Origin: Chitinophagaceae bacterium
Lineage (GTDB): Bacteria > Bacteroidota > Bacteroidia > Chitinophagales > Chitinophagaceae
Assembly: GCA_004173235.1 (NCBI GenBank)
Contig: SEAC01000018.1
Location: 26,986 to 90,985, forward strand
Reading direction: 5' to 3'
Length of the DNA stretch: 64,000 nt
The position numbers and the translations under genes were made by a program. Below, piece by piece: positions 16,451-23,798 of this stretch; the first letter of the stretch is position 1; the number at the start of each line of letters is the position of its first letter. A model generated the notes under the pieces. It worked only from the letters and a program-made list of their open reading frames with translations. It had not been told where the DNA came from and did no database searches.

Positions 16451-17236
16451 TTAAATTGATCCTGTTCGTCCGCCATCCACCGGTATGCTCGTTCCGTTCA
16501 CGTAAGCGGCCGCAGGCGTGCACAGGAAAGCCGCCACTGCCGCGATCTCCGCGGCTTCGCCGAAGCGGCGCGCAGGAATTTCCGCGATCATCTCCTGCTC
16601 CACTTCCCCTGCATCCACGCCTTTCTTTTGAGCCGTGTTGGAAACGATGGCCTCAAGACGCTGCGTGCGCGTGGCTCCGGGCAGCACGTTGTTGACCGTA
16701 ATACCGAATTGCCCCAGCTCGTTGGCCATGGTCTTTGCCCACGAAGCCACCGCGCCGCGGATTGTGTTGCTTACGCCAAGGTTCTTGAGCGGAACCTTCA
16801 CCGACGTCGATATGATGTTGATGATGCGCCCATAGCCCGCTCCTTTCATGCTCCCGATTACGCCGGTGGTGAGCCGATGGTTGGTAAGCAGGTGTTGTTG
16901 AAAGGCCTGGAGGAACTGATCGGCAGTAGCGTCTACAACCGGCCCCGCAGCGGGTCCGCCCGAGTTGTTGACGAGGATGTGCACGGGCCGTTCGCGTACG
17001 ATCTGTGCGATGAGCGCTTCGGTTGCAGCTGCATCGTTGAAGTCGATTGCATACGAACGATGCACTTGCTGCAGGCTCGTGTCGAGACGGTGGAGTGCAC
17101 CTTCCAGCCGCTGCGCGTCGCGTGCAAGGAGAATGCACTCCGCCCCCATCAGTGCCAGCTCTTCTGCAATGGCAAGGCCGATGCCCTGGCTGCTGCCGCA
17201 AACGAGGGCAGTTTTTCCTTCAAGGGAGAGGTTCAT
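16451..17236 (-). CDS. SDR-family oxidoreductase lacking the YxxxK motif
   Basis: 261-residue short-chain dehydrogenase/reductase with the cofactor motif CGSSQGIG at 13-20 and NNSGG at 90-94. The catalytic Tyr-xxx-Lys is not found. The region reads NLGVSNTIRGAV (152-163), placing Ser156 and Arg160 where Tyr and Lys are expected; Ser143/Ser145 remain. The C-terminal PVDGG motif is typical. It has its own promoter, is divergent from the dioxygenase gene and leads the minus-strand kynurenine genes, so a role in this pathway is likely but unproven. Annotation as 3-oxoacyl-ACP reductase would be misleading. Confidence 0.85.
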   Translation of the reverse strand: MNLSLEGKTALVCGSSQGIGLAIAEELALMGAECILLARDAQRLEGALHRLDTSLQQVHRSYAIDFNDAAATEALIAQIVRERPVHILVNNSGGPAAGPVVDATADQFLQAFQQHLLTNHRLTTGVIGSMKGAGYGRIINIISTSVKVPLKNLGVSNTIRGAVASWAKTMANELGQFGITVNNVLPGATRTQRLEAIVSNTAQKKGVDAGEVEQEMIAEIPARRFGEAAEIAAVAAFLCTPAAAYVNGTSIPVDGGRTGSI

Positions 17237-17240
17237 CCGT

Positions 17241-17248
17241 CAAACTTA
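17241..17248 (-). promoter_or_regulatory. -7 promoter element for the SDR gene
   Basis: TAAGTTTG on the minus strand, a perfect match 4 bp before the ATG. Confidence 0.6.
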
Positions 17249-17357
17249 AGTCAAAAGTAAAAAGGCAAAATTCAAAAACCGTCCTTTACAAACCAGTTTC
17301 GCAGCACGCGAACACAGCTCTCCCACTTTTGAATTTTGAATTTTGACTTTTGAATTA
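17249..17357. repeat. Inverted AT-rich word repeat in the divergent kynurenine promoter region
   Basis: The left arm is made of TCAAAAGT and AAAATTCAAAA words (17250-17278). The right arm reads TTTTGAATTTTGAATTTTGA and continues with ACTTTTGAATT (17327-17356). The arms can pair over about 25 bp with mismatches. It occupies the gap between the divergent SDR and dioxygenase genes, where a regulator would be expected to bind. Confidence 0.6.
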
Positions 17358-17384
17358 GCTTTAACCAGCAATAAAGCATCAACC

Positions 17385-17918
17385 ATGCCAGTCACCGCCC
17401 CCTTCAATCTCAAACACTGGATCGATGAACACCGCGACCTGCTGAAGCCGCCCGTGGGCAACCAGTGCGTGTACAAGAATGCAGAAAACTTCATCGTGAT
17501 GGTCGTAGGCGGGCCCAACGCGCGCAAGGACTATCACTTCAACAAAAGTGAAGAGTTGTATTACCAGGTTGAGGGCAACATCGTGCTCAAGATCATCGAT
17601 GACGGCGTGCCGCGCAGCATTCCCATCAACGAAGGAGATATGTTCCTGCTTCCGCCCAACACGCCCCACTCGCCGCAGCGCGGACCCAACACCGTAGGCC
17701 TCGTCATCGAAAAGATCCGCAACGAGGAAGAGAATGAAGAAGACGCGTTTATGTGGTTCTGCGAAAACTGCGGCACCAAATTGTATGAGGAGTTCGCCTT
17801 CGTAAAGGATATCGTGCAGCAATTGCCGCCCATCATGGATCGCTTCTATTCCAATGAAGACCTGCGCACGTGTAAGAAGTGCGGGCACGTTATGACGCCG
17901 CCTGCGTCTAATCGCTGA
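17385..17918 (+). CDS. 3-hydroxyanthranilate 3,4-dioxygenase
   Basis: Cupin extradiol dioxygenase that opens 3-hydroxyanthranilate to 2-amino-3-carboxymuconate semialdehyde. The 177 residues carry the Fe ligands His51, Glu57 and His95, at the same numbers as in the characterised Cupriavidus enzyme. A C-terminal rubredoxin-like metal site is formed by Cys126/Cys129 and Cys163/Cys166, a feature of bacterial HAAO. The start MPVTAPFNL was chosen over an upstream in-frame ATG whose residues come from the AT-rich repeat. It is followed by the ACMS decarboxylase. Confidence 0.96.
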   Translation: MPVTAPFNLKHWIDEHRDLLKPPVGNQCVYKNAENFIVMVVGGPNARKDYHFNKSEELYYQVEGNIVLKIIDDGVPRSIPINEGDMFLLPPNTPHSPQRGPNTVGLVIEKIRNEEENEEDAFMWFCENCGTKLYEEFAFVKDIVQQLPPIMDRFYSNEDLRTCKKCGHVMTPPASNR

Positions 17919-17922
17919 TGTC

Positions 17923-17980
17923 GGATGTCGGATGTCTGATGTCATTCAGTTCATCCCCATACATCAGACATCACACATCC
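17923..17980. repeat. Inverted repeat between the dioxygenase and decarboxylase genes
   Basis: Arms at 17923-17942 and 17961-17980 match at 18 of 20 positions. The core GATGTCTGATGT is perfect. It fills most of the 72-bp gap and could form a stem-loop in the dioxygenase-decarboxylase mRNA. Confidence 0.7.
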
Positions 17981-17990
17981 TACATCAGAC

Positions 17991-18983
17991 ATGAAGATCG
18001 ACATCCACACCCATATAATGCCCGACCACATGCCCAACTGGGTACAGAAGTTCGGGTATGGTGAGTTCATTCACCTCGAGCACCGTAACTGCACGGCCTG
18101 CATGATGAAGGGCGACAAGCTCTTTCGCGAAGTGGAACCCAATTGCTTCAACCCCGAATCGCGGGTGCACGATATGGACGAGACCGGCGTTACGATGCAG
18201 GTGCTGTCTACGATCCCGGTGCTTTTCAACTATTGGGCGAAACCAAAAGACGGTCTCGAAACATCGCGCTTCTTCAACGATCACATCGCGGACACCGTAT
18301 CCAAAAGTCCGAGCCGCTTTATCGGCATCGGCACCGTTCCACTGCAGGATGTGGAGCTGGCTATCGGAGAGATGGAGCGCTGTGTGCGTGAGCTCGGCAT
18401 GCCGGGAATCGAAATCGGCACCAACGTCAACCAAACCAACCTCGGCGACCCTTCGCTGCTCCCCTTCTTCGCCGCCGCCGACCGCCTGGGCTGCGCGCTT
18501 TTTGTGCACCCATGGGAAATGATGGGCGAAAAAGACATCCAGAAATACTGGCTGCCCTGGCTCGTGGGCATGCCGGCTGAGACCACGCGCGCCATTTGCT
18601 CACTCATCTTCGGCGGCGTGCTCGAAAGGTTTCCGAAACTGCGCATCGCCTTTGCCCACGGAGGCGGTTCTTTCCCTTACACTATTGGCCGGATCGAGCA
18701 CGGTTATGCCGTGCGCCCCGACCTGGTGCAGATAGACAACACGATCACCCCCCGTGACTACCTGGGCCGCTTTTGGGTGGACAGCCTCGTGCATGATGCC
18801 GATGCTATCGGCCTGCTGCGCAAGCTGATGGGAGACAACCGCATTTGTGTCGGATCCGACTATCCCTTCCCGTTAGGTGAGCACCACCCCGGCTCGCTCG
18901 TGGAAAGCCTGGAGCTGGATGCCGCAACGCGCGACGCCTTTCTTTACCAGAATGCCTGTGAATGGCTTCAAATAAAATGTTGA
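17991..18983 (+). CDS. 2-amino-3-carboxymuconate-6-semialdehyde decarboxylase (ACMSD)
   Basis: Zn-dependent amidohydrolase-superfamily decarboxylase that turns ACMS into 2-aminomuconate semialdehyde, diverting flux from quinolinate/NAD synthesis into catabolism. 330 residues. Metal ligands His6 and His8 lie in DIHTHIMP, a further His in FVHPWEMMG and the Asp in GSDYPFPLGEHHPG near the C-terminus. It sits directly after the dioxygenase whose product it uses. Confidence 0.95.
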   Translation: MKIDIHTHIMPDHMPNWVQKFGYGEFIHLEHRNCTACMMKGDKLFREVEPNCFNPESRVHDMDETGVTMQVLSTIPVLFNYWAKPKDGLETSRFFNDHIADTVSKSPSRFIGIGTVPLQDVELAIGEMERCVRELGMPGIEIGTNVNQTNLGDPSLLPFFAAADRLGCALFVHPWEMMGEKDIQKYWLPWLVGMPAETTRAICSLIFGGVLERFPKLRIAFAHGGGSFPYTIGRIEHGYAVRPDLVQIDNTITPRDYLGRFWVDSLVHDADAIGLLRKLMGDNRICVGSDYPFPLGEHHPGSLVESLELDAATRDAFLYQNACEWLQIKC

Positions 18984-18987
18984 TCCA

Positions 18988-19143
18988 ATGAAACTGCTGC
19001 TGCTTGCGCTTCTGCTTCAGAAGGCCACGCAGAACTAAACGATCGTACGGCTTTCTGCCGACACACTCGAGCTCGCTACCAAGCACGGTACCGTCATCGG
19101 CATGATTTCTGGAAACGGTTCGAGGGGTGCAAAAAAGAAATGA
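18988..19143 (+). pseudogene. Possible decayed small secreted-protein gene
   Basis: One frame reads MKLLLLALLLQKATQN, then a TAA stop (19036-19038), then continues as TIVRLSADTLELATKHGTVI and on to a TGA at 19141. The first part looks like the start of a signal peptide. This is a weak call: the frame is only 51 codons and has no recognised homolog. The remaining gap to mrp (19144-19297) holds an open minus-strand frame ending at 19158 (ending GRIGKVYPAS) with no usable start; I do not call it a gene. Confidence 0.25.
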
Positions 19144-19297
19144 AGAAGTGAGCCGGATCAGGATGCCGGGTACACCTTGCCGATGCGCCCTTCCATCGTA
19201 TCGGCAACCTGCTGCGCATCGGCATCTCCCTTTCGAGAGACGGTGAGTTTGTGGTCTGTCGTTTGTGGTTTGTCGTTGCACAAACGTATCCTACTGA

Positions 19298-20401
19298 TTA
19301 GTCTACCACTTCTGCGATCTCTTCGGGGTTCATGTGCGCGTTGCGCATCGAAATGCTGCGTGCCACAAGGCCAGCAAACTCTTCAAACGCAGCTTTGGTG
19401 ATGTGGTCGTCGCCCATCATCAGCGGCACGCCCATATCGCCGCCTTCGCGGATGCTCTGCACCAGCGGGATCTGCCCGAGAAACGGAAGGTCGTATTCGT
19501 CGGCGAGGCGCTTGCCGCCTTCTTTTCCGAAGATGAAATATTTGTGGTCGGGAAGTTCGGCGGGCGTGAACCAGCTCATATTTTCCACCAGCCCGATGAT
19601 AGGTACATTCATCTGCGCCTGGCTGAACATCGCAATACCTTTCTTGGCATCGGCGAGGGCCACGTCCTGCGGCGTTGTTACCACCACCACGCCCGTCACC
19701 GGGGCGGTCTGCATCATCGTCAGGTGAATATCGCCGGTGCCGGGTGGCATATCGATCACGAGGTAATCGAGCTCGCCCCAATGCACGTCGGTAACGAACT
19801 GGCGGATGGCGCTCGAAGCCATGGGCCCGCGCCAAACCACGGCATTCTTTTCATCTACCAGCAATCCGATGGAAAGCAGCTTGATGCCGAAGCGCTCCAA
19901 AGGAACGATGAAAGCCTTCTCGCCCACCTGCGTCATCATCGGGCGTTCGCCGCGCACGCCAAACATGATGGGCACGCTCGGACCGTAGATGTCGGCATCG
20001 AGCAGGCCAACGGAGGCGCCGCCGCGCGCAAGCGCAAGTGCGAGGTTGGCCGATACGGTGCTCTTGCCGACACCGCCTTTGCCGCTCACCACCGCAATGA
20101 TGTTCTTCACGCCCGGCAGCACGCTGCTCTTGTCGGCACGCACCGTTGTGGTGCTCGAAGTGAAGTTGACCGTGATGTTTGCCTCCTTGTTCACCAGCAG
20201 GCGGATCGCGTTTTCGGAAGCCTTTTTCATCATGTCTTTCATGGGACATGCAGGCGTGGTGAGCACGATCGTGAAGGAAACGTCGTTACCGCTGATCTCG
20301 AGGTCGCGGATCATGTTGAGGGTAACGAGGTCTTTGCCCAGGTCGGGCTCCTGCACGTTGCTGAGGGCTTTCAGCACTTCTTCACTGGTCATTGCGGGCA
20401 T
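19298..20401 (-). CDS. Mrp/ApbC-family Fe-S cluster carrier ATPase
   Basis: P-loop ATPase (367 residues) of the Mrp/NBP35 family that assembles and transfers Fe-S clusters. An N-terminal DUF59/MIP18-like domain (LKALSNVQEPDLGKDLVTLNMI, about 1-90) precedes the deviant Walker A GKGGVGKST. The DMPPGTGDIHLT motif follows. The usual C-terminal CxxC is not evident in the sequence I see (the region reads MSWFTPAELPDHKYFIFGKEGG), which is worth noting. A perfect TAnnTTTG lies 17 bp upstream. Confidence 0.93.
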   Translation of the reverse strand: MPAMTSEEVLKALSNVQEPDLGKDLVTLNMIRDLEISGNDVSFTIVLTTPACPMKDMMKKASENAIRLLVNKEANITVNFTSSTTTVRADKSSVLPGVKNIIAVVSGKGGVGKSTVSANLALALARGGASVGLLDADIYGPSVPIMFGVRGERPMMTQVGEKAFIVPLERFGIKLLSIGLLVDEKNAVVWRGPMASSAIRQFVTDVHWGELDYLVIDMPPGTGDIHLTMMQTAPVTGVVVVTTPQDVALADAKKGIAMFSQAQMNVPIIGLVENMSWFTPAELPDHKYFIFGKEGGKRLADEYDLPFLGQIPLVQSIREGGDMGVPLMMGDDHITKAAFEEFAGLVARSISMRNAHMNPEEIAEVVD

Positions 20402-20418
20402 TTTTGTTAAATGATGCG

Positions 20419-20426
20419 CAAAGTTA
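20419..20426 (-). promoter_or_regulatory. -7 promoter element for mrp
   Basis: TAACTTTG on the minus strand, a perfect match 17 bp before the mrp ATG. Confidence 0.55.
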
Positions 20427-20469
20427 GGACAAAGCGGGTGCCCCGGGCGGGCGAAAGAGCCGCGGGTTT

Positions 20470-20477
20470 TATTTTTG
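20470..20477 (+). promoter_or_regulatory. -7 promoter element for the carboxypeptidase-regulatory-like gene
   Basis: TATTTTTG, a perfect match ending 5 bp before the chosen ATG at 20483. It supports that start over the upstream in-frame ATG. Confidence 0.55.
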
Positions 20478-20482
20478 AAGGG

Positions 20483-21124
20483 ATGAAGAAATGGCTACCC
20501 CTGCTGCTTATCCTTTTTTCTTTCGGTCAAAAGGCATCCGCCCAATTCGAGTCGGTGAAAGATTCGGTAGTGCAGCTGTATGGCGTGGTCATGACCGCCG
20601 ATAGCCTCGTAGGGATTCCCGCGGTTAGCGTTATGGTAAAAGGCCAGAACCGCGGTACCATCACCAACAACCAGGGTGTTTTTTCCATCGTAGTACTCAA
20701 GGGCGATGTGGTTGAATTCACGCACGTCACTTACAAGCCCAAAGTGGTTGCCGTTCCGCGCGAGCTCAAAGGCAATCAATACAGCGTGGTGCAACTCATG
20801 GTGGAAGACACTGTTTACCTTCCTGCCACCATCATCCGCCCCCGCCCCACGCCGCAGCAGTTTGAGCGCGACTTCGTGAGCTCCAAAGTGCCCGACGACG
20901 ACATCGAGATCGCGCGCCGCAACAACGACGTGGCGAAGCGCCGCGTGCTGATGCAAACGCTTCCGGCAGACGGCAAGGAAGCCACCAGCATGCAGTTCCG
21001 CAACATTGCCAACCGCGCTGTTTACTCCGGGCAGCTTCCGCCGATGAACCTGTTCAACCCCGCGGCCTGGGCCGAATTCATCAAAGCCTGGAAACGCGGC
21101 GACTACAAGCGCAGAAGTGATTAG
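20483..21124 (+). CDS. Secreted carboxypeptidase-regulatory-like domain protein
   Basis: 213-residue exported protein. A signal peptide covers about residues 1-20. A CarboxypepD_reg-like beta-sandwich follows (about 30-110), recognisable by GVVMTADSLVGIPAVSVMVKGQNRGTITNNQGVFSI and VEFTHVTYKP. The C-terminal part (VPDDDIEIARRNNDVAKRRVLMQTLPADG) is charged and helical. This domain is the same type found at the N-terminus of SusC proteins, but here it stands alone. Function is unknown; a role in envelope assembly is plausible. Confidence 0.8.
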   Translation: MKKWLPLLLILFSFGQKASAQFESVKDSVVQLYGVVMTADSLVGIPAVSVMVKGQNRGTITNNQGVFSIVVLKGDVVEFTHVTYKPKVVAVPRELKGNQYSVVQLMVEDTVYLPATIIRPRPTPQQFERDFVSSKVPDDDIEIARRNNDVAKRRVLMQTLPADGKEATSMQFRNIANRAVYSGQLPPMNLFNPAAWAEFIKAWKRGDYKRRSD

Positions 21125-21212
21125 AAAAATCTTGCTTGAAGAAGAATAGGTCTTGAATATCTGTGCTATTTGAAAGAAAATCGATATTTTGATTTTCCTA
21201 GACTGGCTAATT

Positions 21213-23798
21213 ATGAATTTTAAACCCTTCGAACAAATTCAGGGACGTTTGCAGACTTCTAAAACCGACTCTGATCTGTCATATTTTTTTGATTTGCTTC
21301 TTTTTGGCGAAGCAATTACCAAAGTTGTCAACCTGTTTCTGGTTGCATGTATTAATGAAGACAATGAGAGAACAAAGTATCGTCAAGAATATGATCTTGT
21401 ACGTGCGAATGCAATTGGTGATTTTGCTAGATCGATAGATGAAATCATTACTGGACCTCCCGCTCAACTGCTAACAAGTTCGATCAGAGAATTTGAATTG
21501 AAGGAACTTGTTCAAAGATCTAGTGGAGAAGATTGGCAATATCAAGCACAATCGTTGCTTGATCAAACACTTGAAGTTTTCAAAATTGAGCGAAATACTC
21601 TACCGCTGAAAAGCCCGTTTCGAACTTGGTTCGGGACATTCACCCACTTACGAAATAAGACGAAGGGACATGGCGCGACAACTATTGGGCCTTGTTCTGA
21701 CGCTTGCCCTTTATTGGAGCAGTCGATAAATCTGATAATCAATCATTTTTCAGGATTCAAACGTCCTTGGGCATATCTACACAGGAATTATTCGGGGAAA
21801 TATAGAATCACGCCCATTTCCGATGACGCCCGTCAATTCAATTACCTGAAGAGTGAGACCGTACATTCTTTAGAGAATGGTATCTATGTGTTTCTTGATA
21901 AACCTAGAAAAGTAAATTTATTCTACTCAAATGCAGAACTAACTGATTTCTTTCTGACAAATGGGAACCTCAAGGGGGACAGTTTCGAAAGCATTTCCTA
22001 CTTGAGTGACACACGGGTTATACAAAAAGCTACTGACTATTTTCAGCCGATTACCAAATTGCCAAGTAGCCATACAGAGGGGACAAACGAGCTGGATGTC
22101 ATCGGAAACTGCTTCACAAACTTGCCCGAACCAACTGATGAGTATGTGAAAAGGCCCGTGTTAGAGCAGGAACTCGAAAAAGTGCTTACTGATATCGAAC
22201 GGTTTCCAATAATCACACTTCTTGGTAAAGGAGGTATTGGAAAAACGTCACTTGCGCTACACGTAATCAAGCCAATAACGAACACAAATAGGTTTGACCT
22301 TATCGTGTGGTTTAGTGCACGAGACATTGACTTACTTATTGATGGGCCGAAGCAGGTACAGACCAAGGTTCTAAATCAAAAAGATATTGCAAATGACTAT
22401 TGCAATTTGGTCTATCCATCGAAAGAAATCAAAAACAAGCTTGAATTTTTTTCGCAAGAACTTAGTAAGAATTCATTCGGGAAGGCATTGTATGTCTTTG
22501 ACAACTTCGAGACAATTACTAATCCAATTGAAGTCTTTGAATGGATCAACACATACATCAGACATCCAAATAAAGTCCTAATCACTTCTAGGATAAGCAG
22601 AAATTTTAAGGCCGATTATCCGATCGAAGTAGGTGGAATGAACGATTCGGAATGCCGCGCACTTATCGATTTGGTTGGCACAAAATTGTCAATAAACAAT
22701 CTGCTCGATTCCGATTATATCGACGAACTTATAACAGAGTCGGACGGGCATCCCTATATCATTAAAATATTGTTAGGCGAAGTTTCTAAGACTGGTAAAA
22801 CAAGCAGAGTTCAACGGATTGTAGCTGAGCAGGAAAAGATATTGAATGCTCTTTTCAAACGAACATTTAGCACGTTGTCCCCAGCTGCGAAGCGAGTTTT
22901 TTTAACCTTGTCCAGTTGGAATTCAACTGTACCTGTTGTCGCTGTTGAAGCAGTACTTTGGCGTCCTGAAAACGAGAAAATAGATGTACAAGGTGCAATT
23001 GAAGAGCTGAGAAAGAGCTCGTTTATCGATATTATAAATGATGAAAAAGAGGCGCTGATCAACGTTCCTTTAGCTGCATCTATCTTCGGAAAATCAGAAC
23101 TCGAAGTGTTCCCTGAAAAAATCAAGATATTCGATGATCGGGCGCTCTTAATGGAATTCGGTGCATCAAACCAATCCAACATCAGCGTTGGACTGTCGGC
23201 CAAAATCGAGCGAAAGTTTTCTGCTGTTGCAAAACGAATTAGGTCTATCGAAGACTTTCGAAAAGAATTACCAACATTGGAATACATCGCGTCCAAATTT
23301 CCTGACTCATATTGGTTTATTGTAGAAATTTTTGAAGAATATGGTGAATATGAATCTGCCAAGTATTTTCTTCGAGAGTACTTGAAGGCCACCAACGATA
23401 ATAATGTCAAATCTGATCTTTGGCAAAAACTCGCTGATGTCTGCCGTTTCACCAAAGATTGGGAGGGGGAAAGCCATGCCTTATCAGAATTGATTTTAAT
23501 ACCGAAAGTAGGATTTGAACACATCAGCGAAGCATCCAATCGAATCAACAACTTCTTTCGATATCATCCCGAAGCTAAGTCCGATGAACACAAACAGGCA
23601 CTTCTAGATAAAGTTATTCAAGCTATGAAAATTCGAATTTCCGAAGGCAGTGCTACTGACTATTCACGACTTGGATGGTTGATGATTAATAACGATCAAG
23701 AAGAAGAAGCCCTGGCGATAATCGAAAGAGGCCTCCTACTCGATTCTACAAATTATCATTGTCAACGTCTCCATGAGAAGCTGATGTTTAGATACTAG
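21213..23798 (+). CDS. STAND/NB-ARC-type NTPase with novel N-terminal domain
   Basis: 861-residue protein with clearly more AT-rich sequence and codon use than all neighbours, a sign of transfer. The N-terminal region (about 1-300) has no family I recognise; it contains a conserved-looking LRNKTKGHG at 146-154. The nucleotide-binding core has Walker A GKGGIGKT at 338-345, Walker B-like YVFDNFE ending at 433 and sensor VLITSR at 455-460. A winged-helix-like region follows, then a helical C-terminal half (about 620-861) that resembles TPR-type repeats. This layout (sensor repeats behind a STAND switch, effector in front) is typical of bacterial immune and signalling ATPases. A TTG start at 21189 is possible but ATG 21213 is better. 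Confidence 0.85.
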   Translation: MNFKPFEQIQGRLQTSKTDSDLSYFFDLLLFGEAITKVVNLFLVACINEDNERTKYRQEYDLVRANAIGDFARSIDEIITGPPAQLLTSSIREFELKELVQRSSGEDWQYQAQSLLDQTLEVFKIERNTLPLKSPFRTWFGTFTHLRNKTKGHGATTIGPCSDACPLLEQSINLIINHFSGFKRPWAYLHRNYSGKYRITPISDDARQFNYLKSETVHSLENGIYVFLDKPRKVNLFYSNAELTDFFLTNGNLKGDSFESISYLSDTRVIQKATDYFQPITKLPSSHTEGTNELDVIGNCFTNLPEPTDEYVKRPVLEQELEKVLTDIERFPIITLLGKGGIGKTSLALHVIKPITNTNRFDLIVWFSARDIDLLIDGPKQVQTKVLNQKDIANDYCNLVYPSKEIKNKLEFFSQELSKNSFGKALYVFDNFETITNPIEVFEWINTYIRHPNKVLITSRISRNFKADYPIEVGGMNDSECRALIDLVGTKLSINNLLDSDYIDELITESDGHPYIIKILLGEVSKTGKTSRVQRIVAEQEKILNALFKRTFSTLSPAAKRVFLTLSSWNSTVPVVAVEAVLWRPENEKIDVQGAIEELRKSSFIDIINDEKEALINVPLAASIFGKSELEVFPEKIKIFDDRALLMEFGASNQSNISVGLSAKIERKFSAVAKRIRSIEDFRKELPTLEYIASKFPDSYWFIVEIFEEYGEYESAKYFLREYLKATNDNNVKSDLWQKLADVCRFTKDWEGESHALSELILIPKVGFEHISEASNRINNFFRYHPEAKSDEHKQALLDKVIQAMKIRISEGSATDYSRLGWLMINNDQEEEALAIIERGLLLDSTNYHCQRLHEKLMFRY

